In this document: positions 37,651 to 46,370 of the stretch, piece after piece | Position numbering within the stretch: position 1 is the first letter of the stretch | How the letters are laid out: every line of letters begins with the position of its first letter | NCBI RefSeq assembly: GCF_004761875.1 | Contig: NZ_SJEY01000003.1 | Location: 124,001 to 188,000, forward strand | Direction: 5' to 3' | Source: Roseovarius aestuariivivens | GTDB lineage: Bacteria > Pseudomonadota > Alphaproteobacteria > Rhodobacterales > Rhodobacteraceae | DNA length: 64,000 bases | Translations under genes and position numbers: made by a program | The notes under the pieces: model-generated | Databases searched by the model: none | What the model was told of the DNA's origin: nothing | What the model saw: the letters and a program-made list of their open reading frames with translations, nothing else

Positions 37651-38430
37651 CTACATGGTCGAGTTTATGGCACCGCCATCGAGAAGGATGTTCTGCCCGA
37701 TCATGAACCCGGCATGCTGGCTGCACAGGAACGCGCATGTCGCGCCGAATTCTTCGGGCGTACCGTAACGTCCCGCGGGGATCGAGGCGCACCGCCGCGC
37801 CTTGGCCTCTTCCATCGAAATGCCCTCCTTCTCGGCGACGCCGGTATCAAGCGACACGGCCCGGTCGGTCGCGTGGATGCCGGGCAACAGGTTGTTCATG
37901 ATGACGCCCTTGCCCGCGATCTGCCGGGACGTTCCGGCAACGAAGCCCGTGAGGCCGGCGCGCGCCGTGTTGGACAGACCAAGTACCGGGATCGGCGCCT
38001 TGACACTTTGCGACGTGATGTTGACCACCCGTCCCCAGCCGCGTTCCGTCATCCCCGGGACAAGTGCCGTGATAAAGGCGATGGGCGTAAGCATATTGGC
38101 GTCCACCGCGGCCAGGAAATCGTCCCGATCCCAGTCGGTCCACAGGCCAGGCGGCGGGCCGCCTGCATTCGTCACCAGGATATCCACACCTGCGGCGGCG
38201 GCGATAACCTTCGCCTGACCCGCCTGCGTGGTGACATCCGCCGCCACCGTTGTGACATCGACGCCGTAATCCTGCCGAATGCGATCCGCCTCCGCCTCAA
38301 GCGCATCTTCCCCTCGGGCGTTCATCACAAGATCGACGCCGGCCTCGGCGAGGGCGCGGGCACAGCCAAGTCCCAATCCCTTGGACGACGCGCAGACCAA
38401 AGCGCGTTTACCCTTTATTCCAAGATCCAT
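37651..38430 (-). CDS. Atypical short-chain dehydrogenase/reductase
   Basis: A 259-residue SDR of the 3-oxoacyl-ACP-reductase-like type. The cofactor motif is CASSKGLGLG near residue 13 and the NAG motif (VTNAGGPP) near 86. The usual YxxxK pair is absent: after the ITSQSV serine region comes LGLSNTARAGL, a change known from a subgroup of SDRs with SN-x-x-R. ATG 38430 follows GGGAGCAGGG. The substrate is unknown. Confidence 0.85.
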   Translation of the reverse strand: MDLGIKGKRALVCASSKGLGLGCARALAEAGVDLVMNARGEDALEAEADRIRQDYGVDVTTVAADVTTQAGQAKVIAAAAGVDILVTNAGGPPPGLWTDWDRDDFLAAVDANMLTPIAFITALVPGMTERGWGRVVNITSQSVKAPIPVLGLSNTARAGLTGFVAGTSRQIAGKGVIMNNLLPGIHATDRAVSLDTGVAEKEGISMEEAKARRCASIPAGRYGTPEEFGATCAFLCSQHAGFMIGQNILLDGGAINSTM

Positions 38431-38601
38431 TCTACCCTGCTCCCATACTTTTCCGGCATCTAACCAAAGGCCATGACCCATTGCCAGCAAAACACCAAGC
38501 CGTTGACCAGATGGCGCCATAATCCTACCTTAGACCGTCTGATCACGGCTGTATTGCGGCCGGGCCTTGCTCCGGCCGATCAACGACGACAGGACGACGC
38601 C

Positions 38602-39615
38602 ATGCGCCACCCCACCGAAGGTCCGGCCTATTCCGTACCCGTCTATGCGGCGGCGGACCTGACCGTGGTCAATGGCGCAAATCTCGGAGATCCCATTTCC
38701 TTTGCGGCGGAACTGGATCTGGACGACACCTATGAATTGCGACTAGGCGCACGGCTACACCGTCTTTCGGTCGGTCCCGGCGACGGTGAAACGCTGCGTA
38801 TCGCAGCCGGCACGCGGCTTGGCACGCCGGGCGCCACGGTGCATCTCGATGCCTGTCTCACCCTGATGTCGGCCACGGGGCAGACCACCGAAATGCTGAT
38901 CCTGGTCGAAGTCGACGATACCGGCGATGTGGATCAGGTCTATGCCCTGCCACTGGCGCAGATCTCGGCCCGAACCGGATATTCGCTGGTGGGTATCGAT
39001 ACCGAAACCGCGCGTCAGAAATTCGCCGAAGTGGCCTGCGTCTCGTTCACGCGCGGTACGCACATCACCTTGGCGTCCGGCGCGCAACGCCCGATTGAAG
39101 AGCTTAACGTGGGCGATGCGGTGCTGACCCGGGACGATGGCGTGCAAAAAGTGCGCTGGATCGGTCAATCAACCGTCCGTGCGGTCGGCGAATTCGCCCC
39201 GATCCGCATTCGCGCCGGTACGCTTCACAACGCCAACGACCTGCTGGTCAGCCCCGATCACCGGCTTTTCATCTATCAACGCTCGGACGCTCTGGGGGCG
39301 GGACGGCCAGAACTTCTGGTGCGCGCCCGTCATCTTGTGAACGGAGATACCGTCGTGCAGGAAGATGGCGGTTTCGTCGATTACTTTCAGCTGCTCTTCG
39401 ATACGCACCAGATCATCTATGCCGAAGGCATTGCCGCCGAAACGCTTTTGCTCGACACCCGCACCCGCGCCGCCCTGCCGCGCGAACTGGGAGAGAAGCT
39501 CGCCCAGGCGCTTCCCGGCCACTCCGACCGGGCCCATCTGGGCTTCGAGGTCTCCGAGGCGTTGCTCAAGCATCCCGACGCCGCGAAACTGCTCAAGGCC
39601 GCCTCGACCCGCTAG
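38602..39615 (+). CDS. Hint (hedgehog/intein) domain protein
   Basis: A 337-residue protein. About 145 N-terminal residues of an unrecognised, beta-rich domain are followed by a Hint domain starting at the potential nucleophile Cys146 (ACVSFTRGTHI), with GAQRPIEELNVGDAVLT and the histidine block SPDHRLFI near residue 222. Hint_2 domains are abundant in Rhodobacterales, where they are often attached to secreted or calcium-binding proteins. There is no signal peptide. No extein is obvious after the Hint domain, so self-processing would release the N-terminal part (inference). AGGA lies 7 bases before the ATG. Confidence 0.85.
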   Translation: MRHPTEGPAYSVPVYAAADLTVVNGANLGDPISFAAELDLDDTYELRLGARLHRLSVGPGDGETLRIAAGTRLGTPGATVHLDACLTLMSATGQTTEMLILVEVDDTGDVDQVYALPLAQISARTGYSLVGIDTETARQKFAEVACVSFTRGTHITLASGAQRPIEELNVGDAVLTRDDGVQKVRWIGQSTVRAVGEFAPIRIRAGTLHNANDLLVSPDHRLFIYQRSDALGAGRPELLVRARHLVNGDTVVQEDGGFVDYFQLLFDTHQIIYAEGIAAETLLLDTRTRAALPRELGEKLAQALPGHSDRAHLGFEVSEALLKHPDAAKLLKAASTR

Positions 39616-39617
39616 GG

Positions 39618-39636
39618 CGGCTGCCTTTGGCAGCCG
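39618..39636 (+). terminator. Hairpin after the Hint-domain gene
   Basis: CGGCTGCC and GGCAGCCG form a perfect 8-bp stem with a TTT loop, two bases after the stop codon. There is no T-run, so it may stabilise the 3' end rather than terminate by itself. Confidence 0.5.
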
Positions 39637-39703
39637 GAAGCCTCGGGCAACGGCACTCTGATCGCCATTGCACGGCCCTGCCCCAGCCTCTATATCCCCG
39701 CCC

Positions 39704-41311
39704 ATGCTGGACACCCCCCATAACCGCCCCGATCTTCCCGCCGAAATCGCGCGCCGGCGCACCTTTGCCATCATCAGCCATCCGGATGCGGGCAAAACCA
39801 CGCTGACGGAGAAGTTTCTGCTTTATGGCGGCGCGATCCAGATGGCCGGGCAGGTCCGTGCCAAGGGCGAGGCGCGGCGCACGCGCTCGGACTTCATGCA
39901 GATGGAAAAGGATCGGGGCATTTCCGTTTCCGCCTCGGCCATGTCCTTTGATTTCAAGGACTTCCGGTTTAATCTTGTCGACACCCCCGGGCACTCGGAT
40001 TTCTCCGAGGACACCTATCGCACACTGACCGCCGTCGATGCCGCCGTGATGGTGATCGACGGCGCCAAGGGCGTGGAAAGCCAGACGCAAAAACTCTTCG
40101 AGGTCTGCCGGCTGCGCGACCTGCCGATCCTGACCTTCTGCAACAAGATGGACCGCGAAAGCCGCGACACGTTCGAGATCATTGACGAGATCCAGGAGAT
40201 GCTGGCCATCGATGTCACGCCAGCGTCCTGGCCCATCGGGGTCGGGCGCGATTTCATCGGCTGTTACGATATGCTGAACGACCGGCTTGAACTGATGGAT
40301 CGCGCCGACCGCAACAAAGTGGCCGAAACCATCGAAATCAAGGGGCTCGACGACCCCAAGCTGGCCGAGCACGTGCCGGCGCACCTGATCGACAAGCTGC
40401 GCGAGGACGTCGAAATGGCACGCGAGCTTTTGCCCGCGCTCAATCCTCAATCGGTGCTCGAAGGACACATGACCCCGATCTGGTTCGGCTCCGCGATCAA
40501 CTCCTTCGGCGTCAAGGAACTGATGGAGGGCATCGGCACCTATGGGCCCGAGCCACAGCCGCAGTCGGCCGAACCGCGCCAGATCGCCCCGGAAGAGGAC
40601 AAGGTCACCGGCTTTGTCTTCAAGGTGCAGGCCAATATGGACCCCAAGCACCGCGACCGCGTGGCCTTCCTGCGCATGGCCTCGGGGCATTTCAAGCGCG
40701 GCATGAAGCTCACGCATGTGCGCTCCAAGAAGCCGATGGCGGTCTCGAACCCGGTGCTGTTTCTCGCCTCTGACCGTGAGCTTGCGGAAGAAGCTTGGGC
40801 CGGTGACATCATCGGCATTCCAAATCATGGCCAGCTGCGTATCGGCGACACGCTGACCGAGGGCGAGTCCCTGCGGGTCACGGGAATCCCGTCCTTCGCG
40901 CCGGAACTTCTGCAACAGGCGCGCGCGGGCGATCCGATGAAGGCCAAGCATCTTGAAAAGGCGCTGATGCAATTCGCCGAGGAAGGCGCGGCAAAAGTGT
41001 TCAAGCCCACCTTTGGCTCGGGCTTTATCGTCGGCGTCGTGGGCCAGCTTCAGTTCGAGGTGCTGGGTTCCCGGATCGAACTGGAATATGGGCTTCCGGT
41101 GCGGTTCGAGAGCTCCCAATTCACATCTGCCCGCTGGGTGCATGGCCCGAAGGAGACGGTCGAGAAATTCGCCGCCGCCAACAAGCAGCATATCGCCACC
41201 GACAATGACGGCGACGTGGTTTACCTCACTCGCCTGCAATGGGACATTGACCGGGTTGAGCGTGACTGGCCTGAGATCACCCTCTCCTCCACCAAGGAAA
41301 TGATGGTCTGA
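39704..41311 (+). CDS. prfC: Peptide chain release factor 3
   Basis: A 535-residue translational GTPase. G1 is SHPDAGKTTL near residue 22, switch I is MQMEKDRGISV-like (FMQMEKDRGISVSASAM), G3 is DTPGHSDF near 90 and G4 NKMD near 144. The C-terminal RF3 domain includes EEGAAKVFKP and VVGQLQFEVL. It removes RF1 and RF2 from terminated ribosomes. ATG 39704 is chosen where the family starts. Its TGA stop is shared with the putative start region of the next gene (CTGA). Confidence 0.96.
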   Translation: MLDTPHNRPDLPAEIARRRTFAIISHPDAGKTTLTEKFLLYGGAIQMAGQVRAKGEARRTRSDFMQMEKDRGISVSASAMSFDFKDFRFNLVDTPGHSDFSEDTYRTLTAVDAAVMVIDGAKGVESQTQKLFEVCRLRDLPILTFCNKMDRESRDTFEIIDEIQEMLAIDVTPASWPIGVGRDFIGCYDMLNDRLELMDRADRNKVAETIEIKGLDDPKLAEHVPAHLIDKLREDVEMARELLPALNPQSVLEGHMTPIWFGSAINSFGVKELMEGIGTYGPEPQPQSAEPRQIAPEEDKVTGFVFKVQANMDPKHRDRVAFLRMASGHFKRGMKLTHVRSKKPMAVSNPVLFLASDRELAEEAWAGDIIGIPNHGQLRIGDTLTEGESLRVTGIPSFAPELLQQARAGDPMKAKHLEKALMQFAEEGAAKVFKPTFGSGFIVGVVGQLQFEVLGSRIELEYGLPVRFESSQFTSARWVHGPKETVEKFAAANKQHIATDNDGDVVYLTRLQWDIDRVERDWPEITLSSTKEMMV

Positions 41312-41346
41312 CCCTTCAAAACCGCGTCCTGCCCACCGGAGAGATC

Positions 41347-41922
41347 GTGGCCGATCCGGCGCGCGGCACCCTGATGGGCAATCGCGGGATCCTGCACGAC
41401 GACGGCCAACGGCTCGGTACGTCGCGCTGGAAACATCCGCATTGGGTGACGTGCCTGCTGGAGTATAAGGGCCGAAAGCGGTCTCTGATGGCCCCGAGCC
41501 GGTACACGGAGCTTTTCTTTCTCGACGAGGTCACGGCCCTGGCCGCCGGGCACCGCCCCTGTGGCGAATGTCGCCGCGATGCATTTCGGCAATTCACCAG
41601 GTTCTTTCACGCGGCCAATGGCACCGATACGCTCAAAGAACTCGACCGCTGCCTGCACCGCGCACGGGTCACGCGCCAGCGCGCGCAAATCCGACACAAC
41701 GCCAGCGCCGGGGCCTTGCCAGACGGAACCTTCATTCTGATCGAAAAAGCGGCCCATGTGCTCTGGGGGTCCAACGCTTTGCGATACACGACCAGGGGCT
41801 ATACCTCTGCCCGCGCCCGACCCGCCGGGCCCGTGACCGTCCTTACCCCGGCCCCGGCCGTTGCCGCGCTCGCGCAGGGCTACATACCGGCCCTGCATCC
41901 CAGTGCGGCCGGTCTCATCTAG
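41347..41922 (+). CDS. Conserved protein of unknown function, coupled to prfC
   Basis: A 191-residue protein if started at GTG 41347. It contains LMGNRGILHDD near the N-terminus, a CGECRRDAF segment that could bind metal with other Cys/His residues, and a C-terminal YTSARARPAGPVTVLTP. I recall similar unannotated proteins in bacteria whose N-termini begin about 13 residues earlier (LTLQNRVLPTGEI). That sequence is encoded here, back to a CTG at 41308 that overlaps the prfC stop, and there is no ATG, GTG or TTG between the upstream stop and 41347. The true start may be the CTG. Confidence 0.75.
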   Translation: MADPARGTLMGNRGILHDDGQRLGTSRWKHPHWVTCLLEYKGRKRSLMAPSRYTELFFLDEVTALAAGHRPCGECRRDAFRQFTRFFHAANGTDTLKELDRCLHRARVTRQRAQIRHNASAGALPDGTFILIEKAAHVLWGSNALRYTTRGYTSARARPAGPVTVLTPAPAVAALAQGYIPALHPSAAGLI

Positions 41923-41937
41923 GCGGTCACCCGGCGA

Positions 41938-41965
41938 CTTCTGGGCAAAAATACTCCCGCCGGAG
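41938..41965 (+). repeat. 3'-untranslated repeat element, copy 2
   Basis: CTTCTGGGCAAAAATACTCC followed by CGCCGGAG starts 15 bases after the preceding stop codon. It matches copy 1 (32363-32391, minus strand) over the CTGG-C-AAAAATAC core and the G-rich end, in the same orientation relative to its gene. Confidence 0.5.
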
Positions 41966-42038
41966 GTTTCCGCATCTTCTGCCTCACGCCGCCACTTGTC
42001 TCTTGCGTGCACGACCCGCGCCTGCGCATTCTTCGGCC

Positions 42039-43010
42039 ATGAGCAGTGACACGACCTGGGGCGTTGTCGCGACGATTAAGGCCCCAACGACCCAGATCCT
42101 GAACTTCGCCGCCTATCACCTCGATCTGGGGGCGCACCGCGTGCATATCTATCTTGATGAGGACGATGCCACCGCCCGCTCGGCGCTCAAGCGGCACCCG
42201 AAATGCCGCGTCATTCACACCGACGAGGGCTACTGGCGACGACGTCGCAAACACAAGGGCCGGCCCGGCGGGCACCAGTTCCGGCAGACCCTCAACGCAA
42301 CCCATTGCTATAATCGCCGTCCGGAAGTCACCTGGCTACTGCATGCGGATGTGGATGAGTTCCTGCTCCCTTCCGCGCCGCTGACCGAACAACTCGATGC
42401 GTTGCCGGCAGAGACGCTGAGCGCGCGCGTGCGCCCTATCGAAGCGTTGGCCCCGGATCCGTCCGATCCGCCCCCTGCCGGGCAGATCTGGTGCAAGGGC
42501 TTTGCCCGACTGCAGGCCAAGCGGCGCGAGGAAACGAATGCGATCTACCCCACATATGGCGATCACCTGAACGGTGGTTTTCTGAGCCACGTCGCGGGCA
42601 AGGTTTTCGTCCGCACCGAGGAAACGGGGATAAGCCTGCGGATTCATAACGCATTTCGAAACAAGCAGATCGATGCGGACCCGCCAGAGTTGGCCACGGT
42701 GCGGCTGGTGCATCTTCACGCCCATAGCTGGGAGCATTGGCAAAATCTCTATCGCTATCGCTTGCAACACGGCTCTTACCGTGTCGGACTGAAGCCCGCG
42801 CCGATGCCCGACGGCGCCGCGCTCAACATGCACCATCTGTTTTCGATGCTCGAGGCCGAGGGCGGCGAAACCGCGCTGCGCGCTTTCTATGACGAGGTTT
42901 GCACCGCCAGCCCGGCACTCCGCGACCGGCTGGCGCGTTTCGGACGTCTGCATGCCGTTACCCTTGATCTCGACACGAAACGCGCCCGGCACTTCCCAAA
43001 TCACGCCTGA
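42039..43010 (+). CDS. Glycosyltransferase family 2-like protein
   Basis: A 323-residue protein that begins with a nucleotide-sugar-type fold (WGVVATIKAPTTQILNFAAYHLDLGA) and carries the metal-binding DVDEFL near residue 104, the DxD motif of these transferases. Two conserved His-rich segments, VRLVHLHAHSWEHWQ near 227 and MHHLFSM near 267, follow. Related proteins are common in roseobacters; the sugar and acceptor are unknown. ATG 42039 is chosen at the start of the fold; the frame is open upstream through the preceding gene in another frame. The ribosome site is weak. Confidence 0.8.
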   Translation: MSSDTTWGVVATIKAPTTQILNFAAYHLDLGAHRVHIYLDEDDATARSALKRHPKCRVIHTDEGYWRRRRKHKGRPGGHQFRQTLNATHCYNRRPEVTWLLHADVDEFLLPSAPLTEQLDALPAETLSARVRPIEALAPDPSDPPPAGQIWCKGFARLQAKRREETNAIYPTYGDHLNGGFLSHVAGKVFVRTEETGISLRIHNAFRNKQIDADPPELATVRLVHLHAHSWEHWQNLYRYRLQHGSYRVGLKPAPMPDGAALNMHHLFSMLEAEGGETALRAFYDEVCTASPALRDRLARFGRLHAVTLDLDTKRARHFPNHA

Positions 43011-43075
43011 ATTGTTTCCAAAATGGGGACGATCCGCTCAAAAGCGCCAGATCGTCTCGGCTCGTGCCTGTCGCA

Positions 43076-43104
43076 TTGACCAAACCCTTGCACTACGCTA
43101 AGGC
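43076..43104 (+). promoter_or_regulatory. Possible rhlE promoter
   Basis: TTGACC (43076-43081) and TAAGGC (43099-43104) are 17 bases apart, about 80 bases before the rhlE start. The -35 is good and the -10 is weak. A start here would give a leader long enough for post-transcriptional control. Confidence 0.4.
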
Positions 43105-43163
43105 CCAATCCTGCAAGGCCGCGATCCCGCGCGCCTAAAGACGTGACGGCGGGCCAAGGTAAG

Positions 43164-43182
43164 TGTCCGCAAAAAGTGGACA
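43164..43182 (+). promoter_or_regulatory. Small hairpin over the rhlE ribosome-binding region
   Basis: TGTCC (43164-43168) and GGACA (43178-43182) can pair across a 9-base A-rich loop just before the ATG at 43186. The only ribosome-site candidate, GTGGA, is inside the right arm. The helicase could therefore control its own translation, but a 5-bp stem may be chance. Confidence 0.3.
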
Positions 43183-43185
43183 TAC

Positions 43186-44640
43186 ATGACGAAATTCGCT
43201 GATCTCAACCTGAACCCAAAGGTCTTAAAAGCCATCGAAGAAGCCGGCTATGAGACGCCCACGCCGATCCAGGCTGGCGCCATTCCGCCCGCCCTCGAAG
43301 GCAGAGACGTGCTTGGTATCGCTCAGACCGGTACCGGCAAGACCGCCTCCTTCACACTTCCGATGCTGTCCCTTCTGGCCCGCGGCCGCGCCCGCGCCCG
43401 GATGCCGCGCAGTCTCGTTCTTTGTCCGACACGGGAACTGGCCGCGCAGGTGGCCGAGAATTTCGACACCTATTCCAAACATCTGAAGCTGACCAAGGCT
43501 CTGCTTATCGGCGGCGTCTCTTTTGGCGAGCAGGACAAGCTGATCGACAAGGGTGTCGATGTGCTTATCGCCACGCCGGGGCGTCTGCTCGACCATTTCG
43601 AACGCGGCAAGCTTTTGCTGACCGGTGTGCAGATCATGGTGGTGGACGAAGCCGACCGTATGCTCGATATGGGCTTCATCCCGGATATCGAACGGATCTT
43701 CTCTCTGACGCCATTCACGCGGCAGACGCTCTTTTTCTCCGCCACCATGGCGCCCGAGATCGAGCGCATCACCAACACGTTCCTGCAAGGCCCCGAACGG
43801 ATCGAGGTTGCCCGTCAGGCAACGGCGTCCGAGACGATCGAGCAAGGTGTGGTGATGTTCAAACCGTCCCGCCGCGACCGCGCCGACAGCGAAAAGCGCA
43901 AGCTTCTGCGCGCGATGATCGACGGCGAAGGCGAGAAATGCACCAACGCGATCATCTTCTGCAACCGTAAGACGGATGTGGATATCGTCGCGAAAAGCCT
44001 CAAGAAATACAATTACGATGCCGCGCCGATCCACGGCGACCTCGACCAGTCGCAGCGCACCCGCACGCTGGACGGATTCCGCAAGGGCGAACTGCGTTTT
44101 CTCGTGGCTTCTGACGTGGCCGCGCGCGGCCTTGACGTGCCCGCCGTCAGCCATGTCTTCAACTACGATGTACCCGGCCATGCCGAGGATTACGTGCACC
44201 GCATTGGCCGCACCGGCCGCGCCGGTCGTGACGGCAAGGCGATCACGCTTTGCGGCCCGCGCGACGATAAACAGCTCGATGCCGTGGAAAAGCTGATCCA
44301 AAAGGAAATCCCCCGCCTAGAAAATCCTCTGGGCAATGCCGGCCCTGATACGCAGGACGAGGCAAAAGCCGAAGATACTCCCAAGAAAGCCAGCCGGTCC
44401 CGCACGCGCGGCAAATCCAAGGAGAAAGCCGCCGAAACCGGATCGATACCGGAGGAGGCGACTCCCGAGACGGCCGACGCGTCCCCGAAAGAGTCTCAGG
44501 ATCGTGATCAAAGCAGCGGTGGACCGCGCCGGGGTGGCTCTCGCCGCGATCAAAGTGACAATGGAAAGACTCCGGTCGGCATGGGCGATCATCTGCCCAG
44601 CTTTATCGCCTTGAGTTTCGACGAGCGTCTGGCGTCCTGA
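43186..44640 (+). CDS. rhlE: DEAD-box ATP-dependent RNA helicase, RhlE type
   Basis: A 484-residue helicase with the full motif set: Q motif YETPTPIQAGAIP near residue 23, AQTGTGKT near 45, PTRELA, TPGRLLDHF, VVDEADRMLDMGF near 154, FSATM, and HRIGRTGRAGRDG near 340. A 100-residue basic, low-complexity tail (KKASRSRTRGKSKEK) probably binds RNA. RhlE-type helicases remodel RNA, often in the cold and with RNases; RNase J is encoded convergently next door. The tail ends MGDHLPSFIALSFDERLAS. Confidence 0.93.
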   Translation: MTKFADLNLNPKVLKAIEEAGYETPTPIQAGAIPPALEGRDVLGIAQTGTGKTASFTLPMLSLLARGRARARMPRSLVLCPTRELAAQVAENFDTYSKHLKLTKALLIGGVSFGEQDKLIDKGVDVLIATPGRLLDHFERGKLLLTGVQIMVVDEADRMLDMGFIPDIERIFSLTPFTRQTLFFSATMAPEIERITNTFLQGPERIEVARQATASETIEQGVVMFKPSRRDRADSEKRKLLRAMIDGEGEKCTNAIIFCNRKTDVDIVAKSLKKYNYDAAPIHGDLDQSQRTRTLDGFRKGELRFLVASDVAARGLDVPAVSHVFNYDVPGHAEDYVHRIGRTGRAGRDGKAITLCGPRDDKQLDAVEKLIQKEIPRLENPLGNAGPDTQDEAKAEDTPKKASRSRTRGKSKEKAAETGSIPEEATPETADASPKESQDRDQSSGGPRRGGSRRDQSDNGKTPVGMGDHLPSFIALSFDERLAS

Positions 44641-44666
44641 TCACACGCGTTTCGGATCGTAAGAAG

Positions 44667-44691
44667 AAAGGGGCCAATCGGCCCCTTTTTT
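44667..44691. terminator. Intrinsic terminator between rhlE and rnj
   Basis: AAAGGGGCC (44667-44675), loop AATC, GGCCCCTTTTTT (44680-44691). A strong stem with a T-run on the plus strand for rhlE; the A-run on its other side also gives a T-run for rnj on the minus strand. Confidence 0.9.
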
Positions 44692-44702
44692 GTTGGAGTG
44701 AA

Positions 44703-46370
44703 TCAGCTTAGCCGGCTGATGATCACCGTCACCTCGGGTTTTTTCCCGATTTCCTGCTGGGCAGAGTTGCGCACGACCTTGCGCAGACCGTCCTCCAGCA
44801 CGTCATCCTCCCGCAGGGTCTTGCCCTTGGCCCGGCCGAGGAACTGGCTCAGGTCCTCTTCCAGAACATCGACCAACGGTGCCCGGCTTGCGCCCTCCTC
44901 TGTCAGGCCCATGATCTCGCACCACGGTTCGCCAAGCGGTTCGTCTTCTTCGTCCAGAATAACGTTTACGGTCACATGCCCGTTAAGCGCCATGCGGATC
45001 CGGTCGCGCACGATCCCGTCCAGCGCGCCGATTTTGCGGCTGCCGTCCAGATAGGTCCGGCCGGTTTCGACATACTCGACGATCTCCGGCCGGTTGCCGC
45101 TCAGATCCAGCATCGTGCCATTGGTGGCAAGAACACCCTGCATGCCATTGGATTTGCACAGTTTCACGTGCTCACGCAAATGCCGGTGTTCGCCGTGCAT
45201 GGGGATAATGATCTGTGGGCGAAGCACCTTGTGCAGCCGCTCCAGATCGGGCCGGTTGGCATGTCCGGACACATGGTAGCGTCCGTCGGAATCGTCCACG
45301 ACATCGACACCCATCTCACTGAACTGGTTCATGATCCGGATCACGCCGCGTTCATTCCCGGGAATCGTCTTCGAGGAGAAAAGAAACAGGTCGCCCTCTT
45401 TCAGCTCGATCCCGTTGTACTTCCCCTGTGCCAACTGCGCACTGGCCGCTCGTCGCTCGCCCTGGCTGCCCGTCACGATAAGCATCACGTTCTCGCGTGG
45501 GATCTCCCGCGCGTCCTCGGGGCTGATCGTACTTGGAAAGTCGGTCAGGACGCCGGTTTCAACCGACGCCTCGATCATCCGTCGCATCGCCCGTCCGAGA
45601 AGGCAGATAGAGCGCCCGGTTTTCTGTCCGGCCTCGGCCAGCGTCTTGACCCGCGCAACGTTGCTGGCAAATGTCGTCGCCACCACCATGCCCTTGGCGC
45701 TGCTGATCAGTTTTTCGATCTCGGCACCAAGCCCGCTTTCAGAACGCCCTTCATGCGTGTTGAACACATTGGTGGAATCGCACACCAACGCCTGCACGCC
45801 CGCATCGCCGATCGACTGCCAGAGGGCCTCGTCCCAGGGCTCGCCCACCACCGGGCCGGTGTCGAGCTTGAAGTCGCCGGAATGCACGAGCCGGCCTTTC
45901 GGCGTGTCGATCACAAGACCCGAGCTTTCCGGAATCGAGTGCGAAATCGGCACGAAGCCCACCTTGAACGGCCCGGCCTCGGTGATCTCGGGCCAGGCGG
46001 ACACGGTCGTGACTGCCTTTTCCGGATGCCCGTGCTCTTCCATTTTGCGCCGCGCGATATTGGCGGTAAAGGCCCGCGCGTAGATGGGCGCCTTGAGCTG
46101 ATCGTAGAAATGCGCCACCGCGCCGACGTGATCTTCGTGGGCATGGGTGACAAAGATCGCCTCAAGCTGTGAAGATCGCTCCGCAAGCCATTGGATATCC
46201 GGAAAAATCAGGTCCACGCCCGGTGTCGTATCCATGTCCGGAAACGTCACACCCAGGTCGACGAGGATCAGCCTTTCCTTTCCCTTCGGACCGTAGCCGT
46301 AGACATAGGCGTTCATGCCTACTTCACCAGCCCCGCCCAGAGGCATGTAGATCAATCGTTCACCGCTCAT
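44703..46370 (-). CDS. rnj: Ribonuclease J
   Basis: A 555-residue metallo-beta-lactamase/beta-CASP RNase. The zinc motif FVTHAHEDHVGA lies near residue 74, the strands GDFKLD near 166 and PMHGEHRHLREH near 389 complete the active site, and a C-terminal domain follows. It degrades and matures RNA as a 5'-3' exonuclease and endonuclease; Rhodobacterales carry RNase J as well as RNase E. It overlaps the coaX stop by four bases and is the last gene of the birA-coaX-rnj set. It faces the rhlE helicase gene across a terminator. Confidence 0.95.
   Translation of the reverse strand: MSGERLIYMPLGGAGEVGMNAYVYGYGPKGKERLILVDLGVTFPDMDTTPGVDLIFPDIQWLAERSSQLEAIFVTHAHEDHVGAVAHFYDQLKAPIYARAFTANIARRKMEEHGHPEKAVTTVSAWPEITEAGPFKVGFVPISHSIPESSGLVIDTPKGRLVHSGDFKLDTGPVVGEPWDEALWQSIGDAGVQALVCDSTNVFNTHEGRSESGLGAEIEKLISSAKGMVVATTFASNVARVKTLAEAGQKTGRSICLLGRAMRRMIEASVETGVLTDFPSTISPEDAREIPRENVMLIVTGSQGERRAASAQLAQGKYNGIELKEGDLFLFSSKTIPGNERGVIRIMNQFSEMGVDVVDDSDGRYHVSGHANRPDLERLHKVLRPQIIIPMHGEHRHLREHVKLCKSNGMQGVLATNGTMLDLSGNRPEIVEYVETGRTYLDGSRKIGALDGIVRDRIRMALNGHVTVNVILDEEDEPLGEPWCEIMGLTEEGASRAPLVDVLEEDLSQFLGRAKGKTLREDDVLEDGLRKVVRNSAQQEIGKKPEVTVIISRLS

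Noticed and set aside
39593-41239. 548-codon minus-strand frame opposite prfC
   Set aside because: prfC is unambiguous on the plus strand; the antisense frame is a GC-driven shadow.
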